Source: Aristaeella lactis
Lineage (GTDB): Bacteria > Bacillota > Clostridia > Christensenellales > Aristaeellaceae
Direction of reading: 5' to 3'
Assembly (NCBI RefSeq): GCF_018118585.1
Contig: NZ_CP069421.1
Span: 3,286,001 to 3,350,000 of the forward strand
DNA length: 64,000 nucleotides
The notes below the pieces were generated by a model. That model saw only the letters and a program-made list of their open reading frames with translations, made no database searches and was not told the origin of the DNA. The first letter of the stretch is position 1; every line of letters begins with the position of its first letter. The position numbers and the translations under genes are program-made. This document shows, piece after piece, positions 39,980 through 48,007 of this stretch.

Positions 39980-41176
39980 TTATTCCGCCGGTGTCCAGGT
40001 GCAGCCGTTGGCTTTGGCCAGGCGCTGCGCTGCCCTGTCCACCAGGTTGGAGAGCTTCTTTGTCCGGCGGACACCGGGCTCAAACCAGACGTTATTGACG
40101 GTGAGAACCTGGTTTTTCCGGTCCGCTTTCGGTTCCACCCTTCCGATAAAGCGGTCGCCGTACAGCATCGGAAGCACGTAATAGCCGTATTTCCGCTTGT
40201 CGGCGGGGGTGTAGATTTCCCAGGAATACTGATAGCCCCAGAGGGCCTCGATCAGCTTCCGGTCCCACATCATGGGATCCAGGGGTGCCAGGAATTCCAG
40301 CCGGGGACGGGTGTCCTCCTGACCGGCGATTACCGTTTCCATCAGGGGAAGGTCTTCACTCTGCAGATACAGGGGGAAACGGATCCCTTCCACCTGGACG
40401 GCAGTGATGCTTCCGCTCTTTTCCAGGGAGTCAAAGGCGGCATTCCGCTGTTCCGTGGTCATGCTGATGCCCAGCCACGCGGTGGAAGGGCGGTTCCAGA
40501 GGAGACCGATGGCACCGATCCTGCGCCGGACACGCCAGACGGTGAAGGCATCCTCATCTTTACAGGGATTCGGCGCGTTCAGCAGGTCAGCGGGCAGGTG
40601 CTTTTCCGCCAGGTCATAGTATTTCCGGGAACCGGTTTTGTGATGGATGAGCAGGGTTCCGTCTGTATAAAGCTGCTCCAGCACGGAGCGGGCGGCAGGG
40701 GATTCGCTGTGCCAGTGTCCGCTCCAGTGCATGGAGGAATGCCAGAAGATGGTCCCTTCTATGGGCAGCGAGTCGCTGCAGACAGGACCGTGCTTCCGGA
40801 TATAGTCTATTGCCTGTTCTTCAAGCTCGGGAATACCGGGGAACTGCCGGCCGTGGACAAGGCTCCTTTCCCGGTAACCGGAAAAGAAAGGCCAATCCTC
40901 ACTGGGCCAGATGGAGAGCTCCTTATCGGAATAATCCACCAGGAGACGATCCCGGTAAAGCAGGTCTTCCAGCATTTTCTTCCGGAAGCCTTTTACCCGG
41001 GACTGAAGGGTCAGCTCGGCATTCTTGCCGCAGACATCCACCGGGTCAAACTGAATACAGCCGGCCTGGCGGATGAACTGATAGGCTCCGTCCTTCCGGA
41101 TGAAGCGGTAATCTCCCAGCAGGCCCTGCTTCAGCAGGATGAACTGCCTGGCCTGGTTCAGTGTGACAGTCAGCAT
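39980..41176 (-). CDS. YcaQ/AlkX-like DNA glycosylase (HTH_42 family)
   Basis: A 398-residue winged-helix protein of the AlkZ/YcaQ superfamily, which unhooks alkylated or cross-linked DNA bases. In this family the catalytic motif is Q-x-D or Q-x-Q; here IQFDPVDV shows Q-F-D, the YcaQ (AlkX) form. The rest of the fold is conserved (FLAPLDPMMWDRKLIEALW, YTPADKRKYGYYVLPMLYGD). GGAGGAGG precedes the ATG. It is the second DNA-repair gene in the accessory stretch, after the AlkD-like protein. Stand-alone gene. Confidence 0.88.
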   Translation of the reverse strand: MLTVTLNQARQFILLKQGLLGDYRFIRKDGAYQFIRQAGCIQFDPVDVCGKNAELTLQSRVKGFRKKMLEDLLYRDRLLVDYSDKELSIWPSEDWPFFSGYRERSLVHGRQFPGIPELEEQAIDYIRKHGPVCSDSLPIEGTIFWHSSMHWSGHWHSESPAARSVLEQLYTDGTLLIHHKTGSRKYYDLAEKHLPADLLNAPNPCKDEDAFTVWRVRRRIGAIGLLWNRPSTAWLGISMTTEQRNAAFDSLEKSGSITAVQVEGIRFPLYLQSEDLPLMETVIAGQEDTRPRLEFLAPLDPMMWDRKLIEALWGYQYSWEIYTPADKRKYGYYVLPMLYGDRFIGRVEPKADRKNQVLTVNNVWFEPGVRRTKKLSNLVDRAAQRLAKANGCTWTPAE

Positions 41177-41199
41177 GTGATCCTCCTCCCGCGGAACGG

Positions 41200-41367
41200 T
41201 CAGCCGCAGTACGCGACAGCGTCAGCCTGGAAATGCAGGCCGTCAGGACCGCCTACGTGAGCGAAATTGGTCTGGATGGATTAGCGGGCGGCATATTCGC
41301 GAATGATGTCCATCCATATTTTACTATGAGGGGCTTCTGATTGAAAGGCGAACAAATTGATTTTTTG
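41200..41367 (-). pseudogene. Possible gene remnant upstream of ycaQ-like gene
   Basis: One minus-strand frame reads like protein through an internal stop: a piece ending KIWMDIIREYAAR, a TAA, then SIQTNFAHVGGPDGLHFQAD with a stop at 41200. The PDGLHF part resembles the Asp-x-x-His tail of SGNH hydrolases. There is no start or ribosome site, and the piece sits after the terminator of the preceding gene. It may be an eroded gene end or chance. Confidence 0.25.
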
Positions 41368-41380
41368 TCATTTTCTGACA

Positions 41381-41415
41381 AAAAAGAACCGGCTGATCCG
41401 GGAAGGATCAGCCGG
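41381..41415 (-). terminator. Terminator of the secreted protein gene at 41438
   Basis: CCGGCTGATCC (41389-41399), a 5-base loop and GGATCAGCCGG (41405-41415). The minus-strand tail is TTCTTTTTT. A second A/T hairpin with TTTTTTGTCA arms lies just beyond (41361-41385). Confidence 0.85.
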
Positions 41416-41437
41416 CCCTTGCGGAACATTGATATGA

Positions 41438-42568
41438 TCATACAGCGGCTTCAGAATCGGCGCAGAATACCAGTTTTCCGTCTTCCAGTTTTACGGTTCC
41501 GGTGGTTTCTGTCAGCGGATCACCGTAGCCGTAAGGCCCCTTTTCGGTGACAACCAGGCGTCCGTCGGTCACATCACTGATCGCGTAAGAATAATTGTAG
41601 CCGTCCAGGACATATTTCTCACGCTGAAGGGGATCATAAACGATCAGTATGACGCGCACCATTCCGCTGCCAGTCATCATGCAGGTGCACAGATCCGTAC
41701 AGCCGTCCCCTGTGACATCGGCCATGCGGAAGGCGGGATGGTTCCGGTCCAGTGAATACGGCAAAGCCATACTCACGAAATGACGTGTGCCGCGTAATCC
41801 TTCCACTGCTTCATCCAGGCTGAGCCCGAATTCTTCCAGATTTCCCTTGTCCGGAATATTGATCCAGGGATCAAGCCGGGTCCGGCAGGCCTGGATCGCT
41901 TTCTGCGGATCGAATGTTTCCGCGTCCAGGTCGATCCTGTCGACCGGCACCTGTGACAGTTCATTGCCCAGAACGCCCATATGGAGATGCTGATCCCTTT
42001 CCTCATACCGGAACCAGTAAAAATCATTCCAGTAGTCACCGAACTGCGCCTCCGCCACGAACCACCTGCCGCTGTCATTCCTGTGAAATACAAGATACAT
42101 AAAAGCAGGACTTTCGGTGTTCGTAAGCCATAAGGAAGGATTACCGTCCGCCAGGTGATCCTTCAGCTGGATCCGGTTGTTTTCCCGGGACGCCTGCTGC
42201 ACCGGCTCACGGGGCTGTAAAGTGCCGCTGGATACACTCGGTATGGAAACCGGACGCGCTATGATGCTGGAGGGTGTCTCATCCAGGATAATGGTGTTGC
42301 AGAATTCCACCTCAGGAGAAACCGAATCGGCATTGACGATCAGGACGGCGGGCTTTTCCGCAGAGGCTCCGGCAAGTACGATATACTCTGAACCTTCTTT
42401 TCCGACCGGCGCACAGTCATACACCGTGTAATCCGGATAAACGCCCTGAATAACAGCGGAGATCATGGCATCAGCAGGATCATCCTCTGCCATGGCACCC
42501 GGAATGAGCACCATGGACAGGAGTAAACAAAGAAGCAGCAAAAGCATATGCATGACATATCGTTTCAT
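41438..42568 (-). CDS. Secreted protein of unknown function, 376 residues
   Basis: Start ATG 42568 follows AGGAGG. The N-terminus is a clear signal peptide (KRYVMHMLLLLLCLLLSMVL, then IPGAMAEDDP). The mature protein is acidic, with beta-rich segments such as SEYIVLAGASAEKPAVLIVN and a calcium-loop-like DVTGDGCTDLCTC near residue 290, similar to FG-GAP/EF-hand-like repeats of surface proteins. No known domain assigned. It lies downstream of a GH43 gene on the same strand and may belong to the same sugar region. Confidence 0.78.
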   Translation of the reverse strand: MKRYVMHMLLLLLCLLLSMVLIPGAMAEDDPADAMISAVIQGVYPDYTVYDCAPVGKEGSEYIVLAGASAEKPAVLIVNADSVSPEVEFCNTIILDETPSSIIARPVSIPSVSSGTLQPREPVQQASRENNRIQLKDHLADGNPSLWLTNTESPAFMYLVFHRNDSGRWFVAEAQFGDYWNDFYWFRYEERDQHLHMGVLGNELSQVPVDRIDLDAETFDPQKAIQACRTRLDPWINIPDKGNLEEFGLSLDEAVEGLRGTRHFVSMALPYSLDRNHPAFRMADVTGDGCTDLCTCMMTGSGMVRVILIVYDPLQREKYVLDGYNYSYAISDVTDGRLVVTEKGPYGYGDPLTETTGTVKLEDGKLVFCADSEAAV

Positions 42569-42630
42569 GTGCAGATTCCTCCTGACAGTGCGGATTTCAA
42601 AAGCAGGATATGCTCCCGCGGGTGAGCGTG

Positions 42631-44118
42631 TCATTGATCAGCAGGCCGGTAGGTGAACCGGCTGAAGGCTGCCCGCCCGCCGGATATCCGGGTTGAGTAA
42701 AGGAAGAGGCCGAGGCGGCAGCCTGTGAAGTGATCCAGGGCGAAAGTCATCGTGTGTTCTGGCCCCAGGGGTTTCCACCCGGAGGCATCCAGGTATTCAA
42801 AACAAACCCTGCCTTCAAGTCCGGGAAAACGGACGGCAGCCCGCAGGCGGACTTCCGCCTGGTTCCAGGGAATCCGGGCGTATTCCTGTTCCTCCCGTTC
42901 ACGGGGTTTACGGGCTTTCATCACCAGTGCATAGCCTTCTTCATTCCGCTCAATGCCGATCAGTCCGTAGCTGCCGATGAGCAGGCAGAGACCGGCCACG
43001 TCACCGGCCTGAAGGCTTTCTGCGTTTACAGTTACCTCCGCCGTACAGCCGGGGAGCACGGTACGCTGCGTAAGCGTGTTCCGGGCAAACTCCACGGTCC
43101 GGCTGATTTTGTCCGTGCGGATCACATAGGCGCCGTTTCCGGTTTCCCAGCAGCCTTCCCTCGGCTCATGGTTGAACTGCCAGACGTTTTTCAGCACCGG
43201 GGAGGTGAAATCATCATCGGCGTACAGGGGCTGCGCGGCCCAGCCGGGACGGGTGCAGGTGTTGGAAATATCCTGCTCCGCCTCTCCGAAGACCGGATAA
43301 CCGAACCGGTTCCAGGTAACGGGAATCAGGACCGGAATCCGCCCGACGGCACCGCGGTCCTGGAAGACGACGGAAAACCACCTGCCGTCCGGGGTGTCCA
43401 CGATACCGCCCTGGGCAGGACCGCTGTGCAGGTTGTCCAGGTCCCCGTAATAGACTTCACCGCCGGCCCAGACGCCCTCCAGGTCATCCGCGACGAAGCA
43501 GGCCTGGGTCCGGTACCATTCCCGCTGGCGGGAGTGGATCAGGAAGAGGACATATTTTCCGTTGATCTTATACAGGTGGGATCCTTCATATCCCAGGAAA
43601 TCACCCGGGGCATCCCGGACAATGATCCGGTCCAGTCCGCCTTCCTTCGGTCCGCTCAGGTCTTCCTTCAGCTCCGTGAGGCGGATATCCCGGTTGCCGT
43701 AGACGATATAGACGCGGCCGTCATCATCGAACAGCAGGGAACAGTCGTGGTAGACGCCGTCAATATACTGCCTGGTCCAGGGACCCTCAATGTTTTCCGC
43801 GGTAAAGAGAAAGGTCCTCGGCCATTCATGCGCGATAAAGGCCGCGTAGAAACGGCCGGCGTGATAACGCAGGGAGGCGGCCCACATACCGTGGCCGTAA
43901 ACGGTCTCTTCACCTTCCAGAATCTCACCGGGCGTGTGCTCCAGGGTGTCGTAGATATAGGAGCAGATCTCCCAGTGGATCAGGTCGTGGGACCGGAGGA
44001 TCCCGGCGCCGGGAAAGAAGTGCATGGTGGTGCTGATCATGTAATAGGTGTCTCCGACGCGGATGACATCCGGATCAGGATAATCCATCCCGGTCAGGGG
44101 ATTGCGGCCTTCAGCCAT
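42631..44118 (-). CDS. Glycoside hydrolase family 43 (beta-xylosidase/arabinofuranosidase-like)
   Basis: A 495-residue GH43 enzyme of the intracellular beta-xylosidase type. Residues 1-300 are the five-bladed propeller: MDYPDPDVIR carries the base Asp15, the middle Asp is in YHDCSLLFDDDG, and the acid Glu is in LGYEGSHLYK. Residues 315-495 are the C-terminal beta-sandwich. No signal peptide, so it acts on imported oligosaccharides. It has its own promoter with ATAATG at 44161. Exact linkage is not readable. Confidence 0.9.
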   Translation of the reverse strand: MAEGRNPLTGMDYPDPDVIRVGDTYYMISTTMHFFPGAGILRSHDLIHWEICSYIYDTLEHTPGEILEGEETVYGHGMWAASLRYHAGRFYAAFIAHEWPRTFLFTAENIEGPWTRQYIDGVYHDCSLLFDDDGRVYIVYGNRDIRLTELKEDLSGPKEGGLDRIIVRDAPGDFLGYEGSHLYKINGKYVLFLIHSRQREWYRTQACFVADDLEGVWAGGEVYYGDLDNLHSGPAQGGIVDTPDGRWFSVVFQDRGAVGRIPVLIPVTWNRFGYPVFGEAEQDISNTCTRPGWAAQPLYADDDFTSPVLKNVWQFNHEPREGCWETGNGAYVIRTDKISRTVEFARNTLTQRTVLPGCTAEVTVNAESLQAGDVAGLCLLIGSYGLIGIERNEEGYALVMKARKPREREEQEYARIPWNQAEVRLRAAVRFPGLEGRVCFEYLDASGWKPLGPEHTMTFALDHFTGCRLGLFLYSTRISGGRAAFSRFTYRPADQ

Positions 44119-44160
44119 TGTGATCGCCTCCGTAAGGCATATTCAGAACTCCTGACCTTA

Positions 44161-44189
44161 ATAATGATGGCTTTTCCCTCTGTTGTCAA
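44161..44189 (-). promoter_or_regulatory. Promoter of the GH43 gene
   Basis: Minus-strand TTGACA (44184-44189), a 17-base spacer and CATTAT (44161-44166). Confidence 0.6.
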
Positions 44190-44203
44190 TGATTCGGGAT
44201 TGC

Positions 44204-44593
44204 TTACTGATAATTGTACATTCCGCAGCTGGTGACGATCATGCCGCGGTACATCTCAATGGACAGGAGATGGCTTCCGTCCGGCGCGTCAAAGGAATAG
44301 ACCCAGGTGCCGCCGGTCAGGCACAGGTCACTGGCTTTTCCGGTGATGATGCCGTTCATGGCCAGGCCGCGGATCCACTCGGCTTCTTCAGGGGTAATCT
44401 CCGCCGGGACAAGGCCGATCTCACAGTCGGTGGTGTATGCGGTGATCACAGCTGTATCAAGGCCTTTGCCCAGGCCATGGCAGAACTGCCAGACCGGGAC
44501 AGGAAAGTTATCCTCCTCGCAGGCGCAGGCGTTGACGCACAGGACGGAAAGCAGGACCAGCAGGACGGCGGTAAGGATCAGGACGCGTTTCAT
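44204..44593 (-). CDS. Small secreted protein of unknown function, 129 residues
   Basis: A signal peptide (KRVLILTAVLLVLLSVLCVNA) is followed by a cysteine-containing mature part (ACACEEDNFPVPVWQFCHGL, DLCLTGG, TSCGMYNYQ). Five mature cysteines could form disulfides, or the first could be a lipid anchor. AAGGAGG precedes the ATG. No family known. It stands between the GH43 and MFS genes. Confidence 0.7.
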   Translation of the reverse strand: MKRVLILTAVLLVLLSVLCVNACACEEDNFPVPVWQFCHGLGKGLDTAVITAYTTDCEIGLVPAEITPEEAEWIRGLAMNGIITGKASDLCLTGGTWVYSFDAPDGSHLLSIEMYRGMIVTSCGMYNYQ

Positions 44594-44704
44594 GAGTGAT
44601 TCCTCCTTATGGATCGGCGGGAGTGTTTCTCCTTTTTTTTGCCCCTTGGGGCCTTCACTCTGTAAGACGCAGGGAATCCGGAAAAGTTCCGAAAAAAGAA
44701 AAAT

Positions 44705-44728
44705 CGGAATTCCGCGGCGGGAATTCCG
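44705..44728 (-). terminator. Terminator of the MFS transporter gene
   Basis: CGGAATTCC (44705-44713), a 6-base loop and GGAATTCCG (44720-44728). The minus-strand tail is ATTTTTCTTTTTT. Confidence 0.82.
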
Positions 44729-44750
44729 GTGAAGAAGGGGGGCTGTAAAA

Positions 44751-46067
44751 TTATGCGTTCTGCCCTTTTGTCCGCAGCAGGCGGATGATCAGGGCGATGA
44801 CGACGACCGCCAGGACGATCAGGGCGGCCAGGAAGATATCCGCGCTGGGCAGGAAGGATACGGTGCCGTCGCTGTTGGCAACAGTCGGGGCATCCCGAAG
44901 CACCCAGGCGCCGATCTGCGGGCCGATGATCCCGGGGATCAGGACCTGGGAGAGGATCCGAAGCCCCTGAAAACGGCCGGCCATATGTTCCGGGGTATAG
45001 TTGCGCAGCTGTGTGCCGAAGGCAGCCATGCCGCTCAGGTAGCCGGACATCATCAGGAGGGAACCGATAAACACGGGGATCTTCATGGACAGGCCTTCCG
45101 CCGGGATCCTGGAGGGTACCAGGTAAAGCAGGATAAAGCCCAGCATCAGCAGGAACATGGCCGGCAGGACGGTCTTCCGGAATCCGAAACGATCCACCAG
45201 GCGGCCGTAGAAGAAGGTGACTACTGCTGCCAGGATAATGGCAGGCGCCATGATCAGCACATAATCCGCCATGCCCAGGGTCTGCTCATAGTAGATGATC
45301 AGGTAGGGCATGTAAACCTGGATGGCGGTATTGAACACGATGAAGGCGGCCATGGACAGGTAGAGGCTCACGTTTTTCCGGATCACATCCGGACGGAACC
45401 CGTACAGGATGGTGGGGAAATAGCCGAGGCTGTCGGGACTGGGAACAGCAGGCTCTTCCACGAGGAAGAATCCCAGGATGCCGATCAGCAGCACCAGCCC
45501 GCCGATGATGCAGTAGATGGTTGTCCAGCTGGAGGCACGGTCCAGGTCAAAGCCCATGAATCCGCCGAATACGACCAGGATCGAGATCAGGGGCATCATG
45601 GAATTGATTCCCTCGGCAGCACCGCGGTTGCCGGTGTCCGTGGAATCGGTCAGCCAGGCGTTGTATGCCGCGTCATTGGCGGTGGAGCCGAAGAAGGTCA
45701 TGACGCAGTCCATGATGATCACCAGGGTGATGCCGACGGAGGCGGCGCCGGTGACCGCCCCGAACAGGGAAGAGATCACATCCGCCCGGATGAGGGCGAA
45801 GGAGATAATGGAGATGCCCCAGGCAATATACCCGGCGCACATAAAGATCTTCCGCTTCCCGATTCTGTCGGACAGGGCACCCATCAGGATGGTGGTCAGG
45901 GTGGCGGCAACGGCGCTGGCGGTGACCATCAGGGCGATATCCGAGGCCGATGCCCGGAACATTTTGTAGATGAACACGTTAAAGTACATGTTCTCCACAA
46001 CCCAGGCGATCTGGCCGGTCAGGGAGAAAATGATCAGGGCTGCCCAGAATTTACGGTTCTTTCTCAT
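44751..46067 (-). CDS. MFS/GPH-type sugar transporter
   Basis: A 438-residue membrane protein with twelve helices of the major facilitator fold: LMVTASAVAATLTTILMGAL and the cytoplasmic loop SDRIGKRKIFM after helix 2. It resembles sugar:cation symporters and the MFS proteins paired with GH2 enzymes in Clostridia. ATG 46067 follows GAGGAAACAGT. It starts 23 bases downstream of the GH2 gene and is co-transcribed with it, so it probably imports the glycoside that GH2 cleaves. Confidence 0.88.
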   Translation of the reverse strand: MRKNRKFWAALIIFSLTGQIAWVVENMYFNVFIYKMFRASASDIALMVTASAVAATLTTILMGALSDRIGKRKIFMCAGYIAWGISIISFALIRADVISSLFGAVTGAASVGITLVIIMDCVMTFFGSTANDAAYNAWLTDSTDTGNRGAAEGINSMMPLISILVVFGGFMGFDLDRASSWTTIYCIIGGLVLLIGILGFFLVEEPAVPSPDSLGYFPTILYGFRPDVIRKNVSLYLSMAAFIVFNTAIQVYMPYLIIYYEQTLGMADYVLIMAPAIILAAVVTFFYGRLVDRFGFRKTVLPAMFLLMLGFILLYLVPSRIPAEGLSMKIPVFIGSLLMMSGYLSGMAAFGTQLRNYTPEHMAGRFQGLRILSQVLIPGIIGPQIGAWVLRDAPTVANSDGTVSFLPSADIFLAALIVLAVVVIALIIRLLRTKGQNA

Positions 46068-46090
46068 ACTGTTTCCTCGCATTCTCCGGA

Positions 46091-47776
46091 TCATCGGTCA
46101 GGTATTTCAGGCTGAAGCGCCCGGAACAGCTTTTCGGATACGCCGCGGAACTCTTCCGGGGTGACTTTGGCTGCCTTCCGGTCGAAGGTCAGGAGACCGT
46201 TGGTCTCATCCTCAACATCTGAAACCTGCGTATAAACGGCGGCGCACAGCCCCTGCGGGATCAGGGGAAGCACCTGCTCCAGGTACAGGGCCTTCAGGTC
46301 GCGGACAAAGGTTTCCCGGTCCGTGTATTTCTTGTATCCGTAGGTCTTATCCAGGTTATAGCTGTGCTCCGGGAACTTCAGGGACCAGCCGCCGAATTCC
46401 GACAGGAACTGAGGGCGGTCCCGCCTGCCGGTCTTCAGTTTCCGGAAATAGATATGCAGGCTTTCCACGTCACTCTCTTCCCGGGCAAACCAGCCGGAGG
46501 TACTGTCGATGAAACGGGTATCATCCAGCGCTTTCAGCCTGCGATACGCGTCATCCGCGCAGAACTGGCCCCAGCCCTCGTTGAAGATGGTCCACAGGCA
46601 GATGCAGGGATGGTTCCGAAGCAGCTTTACGGTGGCCTTCATCGCATCCAGGAAGTTTTTCCGGGCAGCCGGATCCCTGTTTAACCGGGAATCCTTCCTG
46701 GACTGGAATCCGGCTCCCGGCAGGATCGTGTCCCGGAGAAAGCGGTATTCCCCGCAGTTCACCATATCCTGGAACACGACCATGCCGAGCCTGTCACAGT
46801 CATAGTAGAACTGTTCCGGCTCAATCTTGATATGCTTCCGCAGCATATTGAAGCCGAGGGCTTTCATGGCCAGGATATCCGCCTCATAGCAGTCCGGTGA
46901 CGCAGGTGTGTACAGGCCGTCGCTCCAGTATCCCTGGTCCAGCAGGCCGTGGAAAAAGTACGGCTTTCCGTTGAGACACAGACGGGGTTTTCCGTCTGCC
47001 TGTTCAATGGAGAGGGTCCGCAGGGCAAAGTAGGATTCCACATGATCCTCTCCGGCGTTCAACGAGAACCGGTACAGGTGCGGGTTTTCCGGAGACCATA
47101 AGACCGGATCCTTTATTTCGATCCGGGCATATCCCCCGGCCAGGCGGTATTCAGCACCGTCCAGCACAATGGTTCCGTCGCCGGCGCCTTCCACGGTGAT
47201 GTCAGCGTAATCCGGGCCGGTATGAACTGCCAGGGACCGGATATACTCCCGGGGGACCGGCTCCAGCCAGACAGTCTGCCAGATTCCGGAAACAGGAGTG
47301 TACCACATGCCGCCGCGCTTTTCCTTCTGTTTGCCCCAGGGATGACGGCGGGATAGGTCATTGACAGCTGTAACGGAGATTTCGTTTTCTCCGGGATGAA
47401 CCAGATCCGTAATATCTGCGCAGAAGGGGAAATAGCTTTCTTCACTGGAAACTGCTTCCGTTCCATTGACACGGACAAGCGCTTTCCGGCTGACCGCGCC
47501 GAAGTGGAGAAGGATCCGCTTACCCTGCCATTCTTCCGGCAGGATGAAGCGCCGGGAATAAACCATTTCCCGGCCATATTCCATCTTCAGATCCAGGCCG
47601 GAAAGCAGGCTTTCCGGACAGAAGGGAACCCGGATCACTGCTTTGGCTCCGGCATAAGCAAAATCCCATTCCCCGTTCAGACACAGCCAATCCTTCCGGA
47701 CCATCTGCGGCCGCGGGTAGGCATTCCAGGGAACACCGCGCAGGGCTTCTCCGGCGGGTGTATACAGTTTCTGCAT
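46091..47776 (-). CDS. Glycoside hydrolase family 2 enzyme
   Basis: A 561-residue GH2 enzyme. A jelly-roll sugar-binding domain (1-180) and an immunoglobulin-like domain precede the barrel, with the acid/base Glu400 in TIFNEGWGQF and the nucleophile Glu460 in FLSEFGGWS. It is short for a beta-galactosidase and lacks the N-x-K motif of beta-glucuronidase, so its sugar (galactoside, mannoside, arabinoside) is open. No signal peptide. First gene of a two-gene operon with the MFS transporter. Confidence 0.88.
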   Translation of the reverse strand: MQKLYTPAGEALRGVPWNAYPRPQMVRKDWLCLNGEWDFAYAGAKAVIRVPFCPESLLSGLDLKMEYGREMVYSRRFILPEEWQGKRILLHFGAVSRKALVRVNGTEAVSSEESYFPFCADITDLVHPGENEISVTAVNDLSRRHPWGKQKEKRGGMWYTPVSGIWQTVWLEPVPREYIRSLAVHTGPDYADITVEGAGDGTIVLDGAEYRLAGGYARIEIKDPVLWSPENPHLYRFSLNAGEDHVESYFALRTLSIEQADGKPRLCLNGKPYFFHGLLDQGYWSDGLYTPASPDCYEADILAMKALGFNMLRKHIKIEPEQFYYDCDRLGMVVFQDMVNCGEYRFLRDTILPGAGFQSRKDSRLNRDPAARKNFLDAMKATVKLLRNHPCICLWTIFNEGWGQFCADDAYRRLKALDDTRFIDSTSGWFAREESDVESLHIYFRKLKTGRRDRPQFLSEFGGWSLKFPEHSYNLDKTYGYKKYTDRETFVRDLKALYLEQVLPLIPQGLCAAVYTQVSDVEDETNGLLTFDRKAAKVTPEEFRGVSEKLFRALQPEIPDR

Positions 47777-47918
47777 GAAAATCCTCCGTGCGGTATTTAT
47801 CTGTTTGTTTGCTGCTTTATCATTCTATCACGCGCGACTGAAGAAGAAAAGGAAAAACAGGCCGGACGGCGGCGGGAAAATACAGCGGGCATAGTTCATG
47901 GCAGCCGGGGTTTTGATG

Positions 47919-47924
47919 TATAAT
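47919..47924 (+). promoter_or_regulatory. Probable -10 of the ECF sigma gene
   Basis: A perfect TATAAT 84 bases before the gene. The nearest -35 candidate (TTCATG, 47895-47900) is weak. An autoregulated ECF promoter elsewhere in the leader is possible but not recognisable. Confidence 0.45.
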
Positions 47925-48007
47925 AGCATAAAAACTTGACGGCTGACCCAATGAAAAGGAAAAAACAGACACTTTACAGGTGAAAGGCTCGAAAGGAGGA
48001 GAACGGG

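Noticed and set aside
41253-41441. Minus-strand 62-codon frame before the ycaQ-like gene
   Set aside because: It runs through a terminator hairpin and has no ribosome site; a neighbouring frame reads more like protein and is listed as a doubtful remnant.
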